From positions 13,608 to 77,607 of the forward strand of contig NZ_CP019315.1 of NCBI RefSeq assembly GCF_001969365.1: a stretch of DNA of 64,000 nucleotides. Direction: 5' to 3'. The translations under genes were made by a program, and so were the position numbers. The notes under the pieces are model-generated. The model was not told where the DNA came from and did not search any database. It worked only from the letters and a program-made list of their open reading frames with translations. Shown piece by piece: positions 36,948-46,827 of this stretch; the first letter of the stretch is position 1, and each line of letters begins with the position of its first letter. This stretch comes from Tateyamaria omphalii. GTDB taxonomy: Bacteria; Pseudomonadota; Alphaproteobacteria; Rhodobacterales; Rhodobacteraceae.

Positions 36948-36996
36948 GGTGCGCAGCAAGTGCGCACCCTACGTAGGGTGTGCATTCATGCGCACC
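36948..36996. repeat. Dispersed palindromic repeat A, copy 2 (bchY-bchZ gap)
   Basis: A 49-base near-perfect inverted repeat centred on CCCTACGTAGGG, with outer arms GGTGCGCA and TGCGCACC. It fills the bchY-bchZ gap and ends 14 bases before the bchZ ATG, so its hairpin could occlude or set apart the bchZ ribosome-binding site. Confidence 0.75.
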
Positions 36997-37010
36997 ATTG
37001 GCGGTGCCCC

Positions 37011-38534
37011 ATGCTGATCATGGATCATGACAGGGCGGGCGGGTACTGGGGCGCGGTCTATGCGTTCTGTGCCGTCAAAGGCCTGCAATGCGTCATCGAC
37101 GGCCCGGTGGGTTGTGAAAACCTGCCGGTGACCTCCGTTCTGCACTACACCGACGCGCTGCCGCCGCATGAGTTGCCCATCGTGACCACCGGTCTGGGTG
37201 AGGAAGAACTGGGCCGCGACGGGACCGAGGGCGCGATGAAGCGCGCCTGGGGAACGCTTGATCCGGCGCTGCCTGCGGTTGTTGTGACCGGGTCCATTGC
37301 CGAGATGATCGGTGGCGGCGTCACGCCGCAGGGCACCAACATTCAGAGATTTCTGCCACGCACCATCGACGAAGATCAGTGGGAAGCAGCAGACCGGGCC
37401 ATGACCTGGATCTTTACCGAGTTCGGTATGACGAAGGGTCGGATGCCCCGCGAGGCCAAGCGGGAGGAAAGTGCGAAGCCTCGTGTCAATATCCTGGGTC
37501 CGATGTACGGCACGTTCAACATGCCGTCGGACCTGGCCGAGATCCGGCGCCTGGTCGAAGGCATCGGATGCGAGGTCAACATGGTGATGCCTTTGGGCGC
37601 CCATGTGGCCGAAATGCGAAATCTGGTAAATGCGGATGTGAACATCTGCATGTACCGCGAGTTCGGGCGCGGGTTGTGCGAGCTTCTTGCCAAGCCGTAT
37701 CTACAAGCCCCGATAGGGGTCGAGAGTACCACCAAGTTCCTGCGCGCACTGGGGACCTTGGTGGGCCTCGACCCCGAACCCTTTATCCAGCGCGAGAAAC
37801 ACTCGACGCTGAAGCCTGTGTGGGACCTGTGGCGGTCCGTGACGCAGGATTTCTTTGCCACGGCCAGCTTTGCCGTGGTCGCGAACGAGACCTATGCCCG
37901 CGGGCTGCGTCTGTTCCTTGAGGATGACCTTGGTCTGCCCTGTGCCTTTGCCACCGCTCGGGTGGCCGGCAAGAAGACCAACAACGAGGAAGTGCGCGCC
38001 TGGATGGGCCAGAAGCGTCCCCTTGTCGTGTTCGGGTCCATCAATGAAAAGATGTATCTGGCCGAGTTGAAGGGTGGGCATGGGCCCAGCCCCGCATTTA
38101 TCCCCGCCTCTTTCCCGGGTGCTGCCATTCGGCGGGCCACAGGGACCCCGTTTATGGGATATGCGGGTGCGACTTATGTCATTCAGGAGGTCTGCAACGG
38201 CCTGTTTGACGCGCTGTTTCACATTCTGCCTTTGGCCACCGACATGGATGCGGCCGAAGCAACCCCGACGACCCTGCGCCGCGACTTCCCCTGGGATGCC
38301 GATGCGCAGGCCATGCTCGACAAGATTGTCGAGCAGCACCCCATCCTGACCCGGATTTCCGCGGCCAAGACCCTGCGCGATGCGGCTGAGCAAGCAGCCC
38401 TTGCGGCGGGTGCGGACCGGGTCGTGATCGAAACCGTGCGCGCCCTCGATCCCGCCCTGGCGGGACCGGCAGAGATTAACGAACCGGCCCTCGCCGGGTC
38501 GTCAGACGACGTTTCCGAAGGAGGAACAGCATGA
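37011..38534 (+). CDS. bchZ: BchZ, chlorophyllide a reductase subunit Z
   Basis: 507 residues, partner of BchY in the nitrogenase-like catalytic core. The N-terminus [20 protein letters not shown] is typical, followed by [20 protein letters not shown] with cluster-ligand Cys, and [21 protein letters not shown] chose ATG 37011 because the in-frame upstream sequence is the palindromic repeat and no homologue begins with it. The stop overlaps pufQ (ATGA), and the puf promoter is expected inside this gene, as in relatives. Confidence 0.94.
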   Translation: MLIMDHDRAGGYWGAVYAFCAVKGLQCVIDGPVGCENLPVTSVLHYTDALPPHELPIVTTGLGEEELGRDGTEGAMKRAWGTLDPALPAVVVTGSIAEMIGGGVTPQGTNIQRFLPRTIDEDQWEAADRAMTWIFTEFGMTKGRMPREAKREESAKPRVNILGPMYGTFNMPSDLAEIRRLVEGIGCEVNMVMPLGAHVAEMRNLVNADVNICMYREFGRGLCELLAKPYLQAPIGVESTTKFLRALGTLVGLDPEPFIQREKHSTLKPVWDLWRSVTQDFFATASFAVVANETYARGLRLFLEDDLGLPCAFATARVAGKKTNNEEVRAWMGQKRPLVVFGSINEKMYLAELKGGHGPSPAFIPASFPGAAIRRATGTPFMGYAGATYVIQEVCNGLFDALFHILPLATDMDAAEATPTTLRRDFPWDADAQAMLDKIVEQHPILTRISAAKTLRDAAEQAALAAGADRVVIETVRALDPALAGPAEINEPALAGSSDDVSEGGTA

Positions 38535-38758
38535 CTGACATGACATCGAACGTGGTCACCGAGACGCCGCGGAAGCGCAGCGGGGAGAAGACCGAGTTCA
38601 TGGTCTACTTCGCGATCATCTTTGTGGCGACCCTGCCGCTGGCGTGCCTGACCTGGGCGCTGGCTGCGCTGAAGTCGCGCAGCTTCACCGACAAGGGCCC
38701 GATGGCACGGGCCTGGACCCAGGCGCGGATCATCACGCCGATGATCTTCAACGCGTGA
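38531..38758 (+). CDS. pufQ: PufQ, bacteriochlorophyll synthesis regulatory protein
   Basis: 75 residues with one membrane helix ([21 protein letters not shown]). PufQ links tetrapyrrole flow to puf expression in Rhodobacter. Identified by its size, single helix, and position between bchZ, which it overlaps by 4 bases, and pufB. A 189-base leader with a hairpin separates it from pufB. Confidence 0.9.
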   Translation: MTDMTSNVVTETPRKRSGEKTEFMVYFAIIFVATLPLACLTWALAALKSRSFTDKGPMARAWTQARIITPMIFNA

Positions 38759-38783
38759 TCGCGGCGGCGACATATCAATTTTC

Positions 38784-38805
38784 GGGCCCGCATCCGTGCG
38801 GACCC
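38784..38805 (+). other. mRNA hairpin in the pufQ-pufB leader
   Basis: GGGCCCGCA / TGCGGACCC stem (one mismatch) with a 4-base loop. In relatives, hairpins in this leader define the 5' end of stable pufBA mRNA; the same role is inferred here. Confidence 0.55.
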
Positions 38806-38947
38806 AAAAACGTCCTCGGCCTGTGTGCGCCTGCCGAGACACGAGACTGGACGCCTGGCAACAGGTGGACAGAGCCCGGAGGGGGTGACCCCAATGGACC
38901 CGGCCGCGGGGTGCGCGGCGTCAGCACTGAATTCCGGAGGAATTACT

Positions 38948-39103
38948 ATGGCTGAAAACCTGTCTTTCACAGGTCTCACAGACGAGCAGGCGCAAGAGCT
39001 GCACGCTGTCTACATGAGCGGGCTCTGGCTTTTCACAGCCGTGGCCGTTGTCGCTCACTTGGCAGTGTACATCTGGCGTCCCTGGTTCGCGAACGGTTGG
39101 TAA
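38948..39103 (+). CDS. pufB: PufB, light-harvesting 1 beta polypeptide
   Basis: 51 residues: acidic N-terminus ([18 protein letters not shown]), one membrane helix and the bacteriochlorophyll-ligating His in [13 protein letters not shown] near the C-terminus. A strong GGAGG ribosome-binding site precedes the ATG. It pairs with PufA to form the LH1 ring. Confidence 0.96.
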   Translation: MAENLSFTGLTDEQAQELHAVYMSGLWLFTAVAVVAHLAVYIWRPWFANGW

Positions 39104-39112
39104 GGACAAGAC

Positions 39113-39274
39113 ATGGCAAAGTTCTACAAGATCTGGCTCATTTTTGATCCCCGCCGCGTGTTCGTTGCGCAAGGCGTCTTTCTGTTCCTGCTGGCAGCGA
39201 TGATTCACCTCGTCCTGCTGAGCACGGAGCACTTCAACTGGTTCGAGCTGGCAGCCCAAGGCGCTGCCCAGTAA
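39113..39274 (+). CDS. pufA: PufA, light-harvesting 1 alpha polypeptide
   Basis: 53 residues. The N-terminal [20 protein letters not shown] is diagnostic of LH1 alpha, and the ligand His lies in [13 protein letters not shown]. It starts 9 bases after pufB. No pro-sequence is evident beyond the short AAQGAAQ tail. Confidence 0.96.
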   Translation: MAKFYKIWLIFDPRRVFVAQGVFLFLLAAMIHLVLLSTEHFNWFELAAQGAAQ

Positions 39275-39302
39275 CGACCGGTCCGAAGGGATCCAAGACA
39301 TG

Positions 39303-39345
39303 GCTGCGGGCGGGGCAAAATAGTGCGCCGCTGCCTGCCCGCAGC
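39303..39345 (+). other. pufA-pufL intercistronic hairpin
   Basis: GCTGCGGGC / GCCCGCAGC stem with further GC pairing inside and an A-rich loop. This is the position of the Rhodobacter hairpin that protects pufBA mRNA from 3' decay and raises LH1 over reaction-centre synthesis (family knowledge). Confidence 0.75.
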
Positions 39346-39418
39346 AAATCAATTCTGACGACACAAGACGGCTGACGTCCCCCGGGGGGCCGCGCCGCCA
39401 AACGCGGAGATGAGAGAG

Positions 39419-40282
39419 ATGGCGTTGCTATCCTTCGAACGAAAGTATCGCGTCCGCGGAGGGACGCTGATCGGCGGCGATCTGTTCGACTTCTGGGTCG
39501 GCCCATTCTACGTGGGCTTTTTCGGGGTCACGACTGCCTTTTTTTCACTGCTGGGCACGATCCTGATTTTTTGGGGCGCATCTCAGCAGGGCACATTCAA
39601 CCCCTGGCTGATCAACATCGCGCCGCCCGACCTGAGTTACGGTCTGGGCATGGCCCCGTTGATGGAGGGCGGGCTGTGGCAGATCATCACGATCTGTGCC
39701 ATCGGCGCCTTTGTCAGCTGGGCGCTGCGCGAGGTCGAGATCTGTCGCAAGCTGGGCATGGGCTATCATGTGCCCATCGGCTTCGCGGCCGCGATCTTTG
39801 CCTATGTGACGCTGGTCGTCTTTCGGCCTGTCCTTATGGGCGCGTGGGGTCACGGGTTCCCGTATGGCATTTTCAGCCACCTCGATTGGGTGAGCAACAC
39901 GGGCTATGCGTACCTGCACTTCCACTACAACCCGGCCCACATGCTGGCCGTCACGCTCTTCTTCACGACCACGCTGGCGCTGGCCCTGCATGGCGCGCTG
40001 ATCCTGTCCGCCGCCAACCCAGAAGAGGGCGAGCTGGCCAAGACGCCGGATCACGAGGACACGTTCTTTCGGGATTTCATCGGCTATTCCATCGGCACCC
40101 TGGGCATTCACCGTCTGGGCTGGCTGCTGGCCATCAACGCGGGTTTCTGGAGTGCGATCTGCATCATCATCTCCGGCCCCGTCTGGACCGCAGGCTGGCC
40201 CGAGTGGTGGAACTGGTGGCTGAACCTGCCCATCTGGGGCGCCGATCCGCTGCCTGTCTATCAAGCTGGATTTGGGGGGTAA
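39419..40282 (+). CDS. pufL: PufL, reaction centre L subunit
   Basis: 287 residues with five membrane helices. [20 protein letters not shown] is the standard N-terminus. The special-pair and accessory chlorophyll His ligands are in [20 protein letters not shown] and NPAHM; the quinone/iron His and the proton-path region follow in [17 protein letters not shown] prefer ATG 39419 over the upstream in-frame ATG at 39410 by homology. Confidence 0.96.
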   Translation: MALLSFERKYRVRGGTLIGGDLFDFWVGPFYVGFFGVTTAFFSLLGTILIFWGASQQGTFNPWLINIAPPDLSYGLGMAPLMEGGLWQIITICAIGAFVSWALREVEICRKLGMGYHVPIGFAAAIFAYVTLVVFRPVLMGAWGHGFPYGIFSHLDWVSNTGYAYLHFHYNPAHMLAVTLFFTTTLALALHGALILSAANPEEGELAKTPDHEDTFFRDFIGYSIGTLGIHRLGWLLAINAGFWSAICIIISGPVWTAGWPEWWNWWLNLPIWGADPLPVYQAGFGG

Positions 40283-40286
40283 GATC

Positions 40287-41276
40287 ATGGCTGTAGAATA
40301 TCAAAACATCTTCACCCAGGTTCAGGTCCAGGGGAACCCCGAATGGGGCATGGACGACAGTGGCGAGATGACGCGCGAGCGCGTCGGCAAGCCATGGTTC
40401 TCGACCCTTGCGGGCTGGCTGGGCAACGCGCAGATCGGACCGATCTATCTGGGCTGGACCGGTATGGTGTCGCTGGCGACGGGCCTGATCTGGTTCGTGA
40501 TGGTCGGCATCTCGATGCTGTCCCAAGTGGGCTACTCGATCCCCGAGTTCATCCGGCAGCTGTTCTGGCTGGCGCTTGAGCCGCCGTCGCCCCAGTACGG
40601 GCTGTCGATGCCGCCGCTGGATGAAGGCGGCTGGTACATCATCGCCAGCTTCTTCTTGCTGGTGTCGGTGATGACCTGGCTGCTGCGCAGCTACCTGCTG
40701 GCGGCCGAGCACAAGATGGGCAAGCACGTGTTCTGGGCCTTTGCGTCCGCCGTGTGGCTGTTCCTGGTGCTGGGTCTGTTCCGTCCGGTCCTGATGGGAT
40801 CGTGGAGCGAGGCGGTGCCTTACGGCATCTTCCCGCATCTGGATTGGACGACGGCATTCTCGATCCGCTACGGCAACCTTTACTATAACCCGTTCCACTG
40901 TCTTTCGATCGTGTTCCTCTATGGCTCTGTCCTGCTGTTCTGTATGCATGGCGGCACCATTCTGGCCGTGACCCGCTATGGCGGCGACCGCGAGTTGGAA
41001 CAGATCTATGATCGCGGCACGGCGACCGAACGGGCGGCCCTGTTCTGGCGCTGGACCATGGGGTTCAACGCCACGATGGAAGGCATTCACCGATGGGCCT
41101 GGTGGTTTGCGGTGCTGACCCCGATCACCGGTGGTATCGGCATCCTGTTGACCGGCACGGTTGTCGACAACTGGTTCATCTGGGCGCAAGAGCACAACTT
41201 TGCCCCCATGTATGACGGCGCATATGGCTACGAAGACTATGGGTCCTACGAAGCCTTTATCGGGCAGGAGGACTGA
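40287..41276 (+). CDS. pufM: PufM, reaction centre M subunit
   Basis: 329 residues with five membrane helices. The N-terminus [20 protein letters not shown] is typical, with special-pair ligand His in [20 protein letters not shown] and [14 protein letters not shown]. The C-terminal extension after helix E ([18 protein letters not shown]) contacts the cytochrome side. It starts 4 bases after pufL and is followed 2 bases later by pufC. Confidence 0.96.
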   Translation: MAVEYQNIFTQVQVQGNPEWGMDDSGEMTRERVGKPWFSTLAGWLGNAQIGPIYLGWTGMVSLATGLIWFVMVGISMLSQVGYSIPEFIRQLFWLALEPPSPQYGLSMPPLDEGGWYIIASFFLLVSVMTWLLRSYLLAAEHKMGKHVFWAFASAVWLFLVLGLFRPVLMGSWSEAVPYGIFPHLDWTTAFSIRYGNLYYNPFHCLSIVFLYGSVLLFCMHGGTILAVTRYGGDRELEQIYDRGTATERAALFWRWTMGFNATMEGIHRWAWWFAVLTPITGGIGILLTGTVVDNWFIWAQEHNFAPMYDGAYGYEDYGSYEAFIGQED

Positions 41277-41278
41277 TC

Positions 41279-42400
41279 ATGCTTCCCAAGTGGTTCAATG
41301 ACTGGAACAAGGACAACCCGACCAATGTGTTCGGGCCCGCCATCGCCGTCGGCATCGTGGGCAGCGCTGTCTTTGTCGCCGCGCTGGTGGTGACCTGGGG
41401 CAACCCGTACCAGACCGAAAGCATGCAAACCGGCCCACGTGGCACGGGCATGTCGGTGCCGGAGTTCAACGTGTCACGTTTGGCCCCGGATCCGGATATC
41501 GAAAACTACTACACCGAGGAGCCGTACATTCCCGAAGGGGGTGAGGAACTGGCCCGGGACATTTACGAGAATGTTCAGGTGCTAGGCGATCTGACCGAGG
41601 ACAACTTCAACCGCGTGATGCTGGCCATCACACAGTGGGTGTCACCGGAAGAGGGCTGTGCCTATTGCCACGGTGATGTCGATATCTCGGAATATGGCGC
41701 GGATGACCTTTATACCAAGGTGGTCAGCCGCCGCATGATCCAGATGACCCAGAACATCAACGAGAACTGGTCGGGTCACGTCAACGCGATCGAAGAGGTG
41801 GGCGTGAACTGCTACACCTGCCACCGCGGTGAGCATGTGCCCAGCAACATCTGGTTCAATGTCACGCCGGTGAACGAGAATGTCAGCGGCTGGGCGGCGG
41901 ATCAGAACCGTGCGACGGCGATGAGCCAGTCGACCTCTCTGCCGTCATCGGCGCTGGAGGTTTACCTGACCGACTACGACAGCCAAGTGAATGTCCACGA
42001 TCTGGACAGCCGCGTGGCCGGTGTGCCGGGTATCGACGAGGGTATCGCCACCATCCAGAAGACCGAGATGACCTATTCGCTGATGAATTACTTCTCGAAC
42101 TCGCTGGGTGTGAACTGCGTGTTCTGCCACAACAGCCGCGCCTTCCATGACCCCGGCCAATATACACCGCAATGGGGTATCGCGCAGTTGGGCCGCCAGA
42201 TGGTGATCGAGATGAACCAGGAATACCTGATCCCGCTGAAGGACACGTATCCTCCGGAGCGTTTGGGTCCGATCTTTGCCGACGCGCCCAAGGCGGCGTG
42301 CAAGACATGCCACAAAGGGTATCAGCGTCCGCTTCAGGGCATGAACGTGATTGCCGACTGGCCGGAACTGGCGACGACCGAAGCGCCTGTTTACGAGTGA
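41279..42400 (+). CDS. pufC: PufC, reaction-centre tetrahaem cytochrome c subunit
   Basis: 373 residues with an N-terminal membrane anchor (IAVGIVGSAVFVAALVVTWG) and four haem c motifs: CAYCH, CYTCH, CVFCH and CKTCH. The cytochrome re-reduces the special pair, taking electrons from cytochrome c2 or a similar carrier. No Cys lipobox is visible, so the N-terminal helix probably stays as an anchor. Presence of pufC and absence of pufX after pufM fits the Roseobacter type rather than Rhodobacter sphaeroides. Confidence 0.96.
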   Translation: MLPKWFNDWNKDNPTNVFGPAIAVGIVGSAVFVAALVVTWGNPYQTESMQTGPRGTGMSVPEFNVSRLAPDPDIENYYTEEPYIPEGGEELARDIYENVQVLGDLTEDNFNRVMLAITQWVSPEEGCAYCHGDVDISEYGADDLYTKVVSRRMIQMTQNINENWSGHVNAIEEVGVNCYTCHRGEHVPSNIWFNVTPVNENVSGWAADQNRATAMSQSTSLPSSALEVYLTDYDSQVNVHDLDSRVAGVPGIDEGIATIQKTEMTYSLMNYFSNSLGVNCVFCHNSRAFHDPGQYTPQWGIAQLGRQMVIEMNQEYLIPLKDTYPPERLGPIFADAPKAACKTCHKGYQRPLQGMNVIADWPELATTEAPVYE

Positions 42401-42407
42401 TGTGTTT

Positions 42408-42433
42408 GGCGGAGGACACCTCCGCCTTACGAC
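42408..42433 (+). terminator. Hairpin after pufC, probable weak terminator
   Basis: GGCGGAGG / CCTCCGCC stem with a 3-base loop, followed only by TTAC and no T-run. The same element occurs inverted at 22685-22712, so it is a dispersed hairpin as well. The rest of the 266-base pufC-dxs gap has no gene; a GC-rich leader lies directly before dxs. Confidence 0.5.
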
Positions 42434-42666
42434 CTGTGCCCGATCCGGGCGCACCAAGATGTGACAGGGGCGGATCTCTTTGCCCCTGTGACGCCAGGCG
42501 CGGGTCATCGGCTTCCTTGACCCACGTGCGGGATCGTTGATCCCGGTTCCCTTCCTGTTGGCTACAGGAACCTGGCGTCGTGCTTGATGCGTTCAGGCAC
42601 GGCGCCTTTTCGCCCCGGGGGTCCGCATGGCAAGGCGGGCGGGGCCGCAAGTGGAGGATGTGCGCA

Positions 42667-44598
42667 ATGACTGACATGACGACCAAGACACCCCTGCTGG
42701 ACAAGGTTGCGGGGCCTGCCGACCTCAAACGGCTCAGCGATGCGGAACTGACGCAGCTTGCGACCGAGTTGCGCAGCGATGTGATTGACGCGGTCAGCCG
42801 GACAGGCGGCCATCTGGGATCGTCCCTGGGTGTGGTCGAATTGACCGTTGGCATTCATGCCGTGTTCGACACTCCGCGCGACAAGCTGATCTGGGATGTG
42901 GGTCATCAGTGTTATCCTCACAAGATCCTGACGGGCCGCCGCCACCGCATGGGCACCCTGCGCCAGAAGGACGGGTTGAGCGGGTTCACGAAGCGGGCCG
43001 AGAGCGATTTTGATCCCTTTGGCGCGGCGCATTCCTCAACCTCCATTTCTGCGGCGCTTGGGTTCACCGTCGCTCGCGATATGGGGATGCCCACAGGCGA
43101 TGCGGTTGCCGTGATTGGCGACGGTTCGATTTCTGCCGGCATGGCCTATGAAGCGTTGAACAATGCAGGCCACGAGGGGCGGCGGTTGTTCGTGATCCTG
43201 AATGACAACGAGATGTCCATCGCGCCGCCCACGGGGGCCATGAGCACCTATCTGTCGAACCTCAGCCGCAATTCGCCCTTTGCCCCGCTGCATGCCATTG
43301 CCGAGGGGATGGAGGCCGCGCTGCCCAAGCCGATGCGCGATGGCGCCCGCCGCGCCCGCGAGATGGTGACGGGGGTGGAAAGCCGCGGCACGTTCTTTGA
43401 AGAGTTGGGATTTGACTATATCGGGCCGATTGATGGTCATAACATGGAGCAGGTTCTGGGCGTGCTGCGCGCGGCCCGGACGCGGGCGACGGGCCCCGTG
43501 CTGATCCACGCCTGTACGGTCAAGGGCAAGGGCTATGCCCCCGCCGAGGGGTCCGCTGACAAGTATCATGGCGTGTCCAAGTTTGATGTAGAGACCGGCG
43601 AGCAATCGAAGGGCAAGAGCAATGCGCCCTCCTATACGTCGGTGTTTGGGGAGACATTGACGGATCTTGCGTCGAAGGATCCGTCCATCGTGGCCGTGAC
43701 TGCGGCCATGCCCTCGGGCACGGGTGTGAACAAGATGGCGGATCGGTTCCCGGCGCGTGTGTTCGACGTGGGCATTGCCGAGCAGCATGGCGTGACCTTT
43801 GCCGCCGGAATGGCGGCCAGCGGTTTGAAACCGTTTTGCGCGATCTACTCGACCTTCCTGCAACGCGGTTATGACCAGGTGGTGCATGACGTGGTGTTGC
43901 AGGGTCTTCCGGTGCGGTTTGCCATCGACAGGGCCGGCCTGGTGGGCGCCGATGGGGCGACCCATGCGGGGTCCTTCGACATCGGTTATCTGGCGTCGCT
44001 GCCCGGCATCGTGGTCATGGCCGCCGCCGATGAAGGAGAGTTGGTGCATATGGTCACCACCGCTGCCGCGCATGACAGCGGACCTATCGCCTTTCGCTAC
44101 CCGCGCGGCAATGGGCGCGGGGTGGAGATGCCCGAAGAGGGCAAGGTGTTGGAGATCGGCAAGGGCCGGATGATCCAGGAGGGTGAGGACGTGGCGCTGT
44201 TGTCGCTGGGCACCCATCTGGATGCCTGCGAACGCGCCGCTGCGCGGCTTGAGGCCGAGGGGCTGTCGGTGTCCATTGCCGATGCGCGCTTTGCCAAGCC
44301 GCTGGACATGGAATTGATCCGGGCGCTGGCGGCCAAGCACGATCTGTTGGTGACGGTCGAACAAGGCGCCATGGGCGGCTTTGGCGCCATGGTGTTGCAG
44401 GCGATGGCCGCGGACGGGCTGCTGGATCAGGGGCTGAAAGTGCGTACGCTGCATTTGCCCGATCGTTTCATCGACCAGGCCAGCCCGGACGAGATGTATG
44501 CTGACGCAGGCCTGACGGCCGAGGATATTGTCAATACGGTGCGTGACGCGATGGGTAGGACCGAGACCAACGTGGTTGACCTGATCGCAGGCGAATAG
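42667..44598 (+). CDS. dxs: Dxs, 1-deoxy-D-xylulose-5-phosphate synthase
   Basis: 643 residues; condenses pyruvate and glyceraldehyde 3-phosphate, the first step of the MEP isoprenoid pathway, using thiamine diphosphate. Visible are [38 protein letters not shown], the ThDP motif [18 protein letters not shown] and the catalytic region [18 protein letters not shown] 42667 with GGAGG upstream is preferred over ATG 42658. Placement after puf, as in Rhodobacter sphaeroides, links precursor supply to carotenoid and phytol demand. Confidence 0.95.
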   Translation: MTDMTTKTPLLDKVAGPADLKRLSDAELTQLATELRSDVIDAVSRTGGHLGSSLGVVELTVGIHAVFDTPRDKLIWDVGHQCYPHKILTGRRHRMGTLRQKDGLSGFTKRAESDFDPFGAAHSSTSISAALGFTVARDMGMPTGDAVAVIGDGSISAGMAYEALNNAGHEGRRLFVILNDNEMSIAPPTGAMSTYLSNLSRNSPFAPLHAIAEGMEAALPKPMRDGARRAREMVTGVESRGTFFEELGFDYIGPIDGHNMEQVLGVLRAARTRATGPVLIHACTVKGKGYAPAEGSADKYHGVSKFDVETGEQSKGKSNAPSYTSVFGETLTDLASKDPSIVAVTAAMPSGTGVNKMADRFPARVFDVGIAEQHGVTFAAGMAASGLKPFCAIYSTFLQRGYDQVVHDVVLQGLPVRFAIDRAGLVGADGATHAGSFDIGYLASLPGIVVMAAADEGELVHMVTTAAAHDSGPIAFRYPRGNGRGVEMPEEGKVLEIGKGRMIQEGEDVALLSLGTHLDACERAAARLEAEGLSVSIADARFAKPLDMELIRALAAKHDLLVTVEQGAMGGFGAMVLQAMAADGLLDQGLKVRTLHLPDRFIDQASPDEMYADAGLTAEDIVNTVRDAMGRTETNVVDLIAGE

Positions 44599-44600
44599 AG

Positions 44601-44640
44601 CTTCATTGTTCCGACAAATATGCCCGCCGGAGGCTCCCGA
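44601..44640 (+). repeat. Dispersed intergenic repeat B, copy 3 (after dxs)
   Basis: CTTCATTGTTCCGACAAATA followed by TGCCCGCCGGAGGCTCCCGA. It nearly matches the inverted copy at 3921-3958. Confidence 0.6.
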
Positions 44641-44654
44641 CATCAGCTGTTGGA

Positions 44655-44687
44655 CCCTCCGGGGTGGTATTTTCAGTCAGAAGAAAC
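44655..44687 (+). repeat. Dispersed repeat C, copy 1; likely dxs terminator
   Basis: CCCTCCGGGGTGGTATTTTC followed by AGTCAGAAGAAAC. A matching element lies at 47831-47864. GC-rich then T-rich layout suggests termination of dxs. Confidence 0.5.
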
Positions 44688-46025
44688 ACGTGCCCGCGCG
44701 TCGGCAGCTTGTTGGGGGAGCCCGGACTTTTCGTAGACATCCGCCAGCATCGCATTGAGCGGTACGCCCTCGGGGTCGAACGTGCGGCGCATTTCCAGCA
44801 CCTGCTGAGCCTGTGACGTGCGTCCCGCGCGGATGAGTGCGTCGAGGTGGATCTGTTCGAACAGGTCGCGCTGCGCGTGGCTGCCCCCGCATTCGGAGAG
44901 GCGCGGCAGGGCCTTGCCCAGAAACCGGATGCAGTCTTCGTAGTCTTCTGCTGCGTGGGCGGCGATGCCGTGGGCAGCCCAAAGCGCCACATCGCGCCAG
45001 ACCTGCCAGTCGTGTCTGTTCTCGTCCCCGGCGCGGGCTTCGATGGCCTTGAGCAGCGTTTCGCTTTCAGGCCTGTATGTGCGGCCCAGGGCGTAGAGAT
45101 ATTGCAGGGTCAGGAATGGGCTGGTCGTGTCGGCCCCGCGCTTTGCGATATGGTCCGCCACGTCCTGCCAACGGTCGCCCACATCGACCCCCGCGAACTC
45201 GATCCGGGCGAGCAGGGACACGGCGCCCACCTGATCTTGGGAATAGTCCCGGTTTTGGTTCCACACATGGCTGTCGTAGGCCGCCAGCAGGTCCTCGATC
45301 CGTCCGGCGGAGATGTAGAACAGCGCGAGGTGCCACCAGTTGTGGCTGTGCATGAAGCTGTTGAGGTCGGCCCAGTGGTGGGCGACGGATTCCAGGAAAG
45401 CTGTACCTTGCGCCACTTGGCCGCGGGTGAGGTAGATATGGGCCAGCGCGTGATGCGCCCAGGGCTCGCTTGCGTCGAGGCTGAGCGCATGAAGCGCTGC
45501 CGCCTCGGCGTCGTCGAGCAGGTGGCATTCTTCGAACCCGAATGCCAGCATGCCGTGGGCGTAAGCGATGTCCTCCGCCTCGGGCTGAGCCTTTTGCGCG
45601 ATGCGCAGCATGGCGGGGAAGTCGCCGATGTTGAACGTGTGGTACTGGCCCAGCTTCAGCATGACCATGTCGCGGGGATAGGCGCTGACCGTCGCCTCGC
45701 ACAGCTCGATCAGTTTGGGGATGTCGCCCGCGACGAACAGGCGGGCGGCTTCGACAGCGGCCTGTTCGCGCGGGGTGAGGTCGGTTGCGTGTCGTGCATT
45801 GTCGAGGAAGGGTTGCGCCAGCTTGGGGGCTGCGGGCGCTTCGAGCAGCATGTAGAGGATGGCGGCATAGGCGTTGGCGAGCCCGTTTTCGGGGTCGTTT
45901 TTCGCCGCCGTGAGGATGTTCGCCGCCTTGGTCTGGAAGCTGATGAAGCCGTGTACGAAATCGTCGATCCCCTCGCGGGTTCCGTCGCGCGTGCAGGTGA
46001 TGGGCAGGCCATAGAGGTCTTGCAT
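44673..46025 (-). CDS. Tetratricopeptide-repeat protein
   Basis: 450 residues, predicted soluble and all-helical, without a signal peptide. TPR-like helical pairs are spread along it, for example AEAAALHALSLDASEPWAHH followed by ALAHIYLTRGQVAQGTAFLE. Such proteins usually bind partners; no enzyme motif is seen. It is followed upstream (10 bases, same strand) by an alpha/beta hydrolase gene, so the two likely form one operon. No known name. Confidence 0.75.
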   Translation of the reverse strand: MQDLYGLPITCTRDGTREGIDDFVHGFISFQTKAANILTAAKNDPENGLANAYAAILYMLLEAPAAPKLAQPFLDNARHATDLTPREQAAVEAARLFVAGDIPKLIELCEATVSAYPRDMVMLKLGQYHTFNIGDFPAMLRIAQKAQPEAEDIAYAHGMLAFGFEECHLLDDAEAAALHALSLDASEPWAHHALAHIYLTRGQVAQGTAFLESVAHHWADLNSFMHSHNWWHLALFYISAGRIEDLLAAYDSHVWNQNRDYSQDQVGAVSLLARIEFAGVDVGDRWQDVADHIAKRGADTTSPFLTLQYLYALGRTYRPESETLLKAIEARAGDENRHDWQVWRDVALWAAHGIAAHAAEDYEDCIRFLGKALPRLSECGGSHAQRDLFEQIHLDALIRAGRTSQAQQVLEMRRTFDPEGVPLNAMLADVYEKSGLPQQAADARARVSSD

Positions 46026-46035
46026 GGTGCCTCCT

Positions 46036-46827
46036 TCAGATCGGGTGTTTGGCGGCATAGGCGCGCAACAGGGCCGCGACCTGATCCGGTGCGTCCCAGT
46101 GGATGGAATGCCCGGCGCCTTCGAGGATGTGATGCGGCAGGTGGCTGAGCACGGCCAGCACATGGTCGGGCGGGACGATCAGGTCCTGCGCGCCGATCAG
46201 CACCTGCGTGGGGCAAGTGGGGCTGGCAAGTGCCGTGCCATCAAAGCCGCGCAGGGCGGTAAGCTGATGCTCCATCGCGTCTGCGGATTGCGTGTGGGGG
46301 TAGGCAAGGGCGTCGGCCACGGCCTGGTCCACCGCGGCGGGGTCGTGATAGACGCGCGGATTGAAGAGCCAGGGAAAAAGGGCCCGCAGCCAAGTGTCTT
46401 CGGGCGCGTTGCTGCGCCGGATCGCGATAAGCGTCGCGAAGAGCGCGGTGTTGCGGGGCAAGCGCACGGGTGCGGAGGCCGCGATATGGGTCGAGGCCAT
46501 GCGCTCCGGCACTTCCTGGGCCATGTGCAGCGCGATGATCCCGCCCATGGAATGGCCGATCACGTGGTAACGGTCGTGCCCCAGGTGGGTCATCAGCGCC
46601 AGCGCGTCCTTGCACATCAGGTCGATGCTGACGGGCGCATCCCACGGGGCGGTCTGCCCGGTCGTGCGGTTGTCTGGCATGACGCATGTGAACCGGTCCC
46701 GCAGCAGCGGGACCAGGGGCGTCCAGCTGGCGTGGTCCGACATATACCCCGCCAACATCAGAAGCGGCGGGCCCTGTCCGGCGACTTCGTAGTGCAGGGC
46801 GATGTCGTCGCGCTCAAGTGTCGGCAT
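46036..46827 (-). CDS. Alpha/beta hydrolase
   Basis: 263 residues. Oxyanion region LLMLAGYMSDHASWTPLVPL, nucleophile elbow VIGHSMGGIIALHMAQ (Ser near residue 94), acid region VLIGAQDLIVPPDHV and catalytic His in EGAGHSIHWDAP. The fold resembles 3-oxoadipate enol-lactonase and haloperoxidase-like esterases; the substrate is unknown. It overlaps the 3' end of the upstream peptidase gene by 14 bases. Confidence 0.82.
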   Translation of the reverse strand: MPTLERDDIALHYEVAGQGPPLLMLAGYMSDHASWTPLVPLLRDRFTCVMPDNRTTGQTAPWDAPVSIDLMCKDALALMTHLGHDRYHVIGHSMGGIIALHMAQEVPERMASTHIAASAPVRLPRNTALFATLIAIRRSNAPEDTWLRALFPWLFNPRVYHDPAAVDQAVADALAYPHTQSADAMEHQLTALRGFDGTALASPTCPTQVLIGAQDLIVPPDHVLAVLSHLPHHILEGAGHSIHWDAPDQVAALLRAYAAKHPI

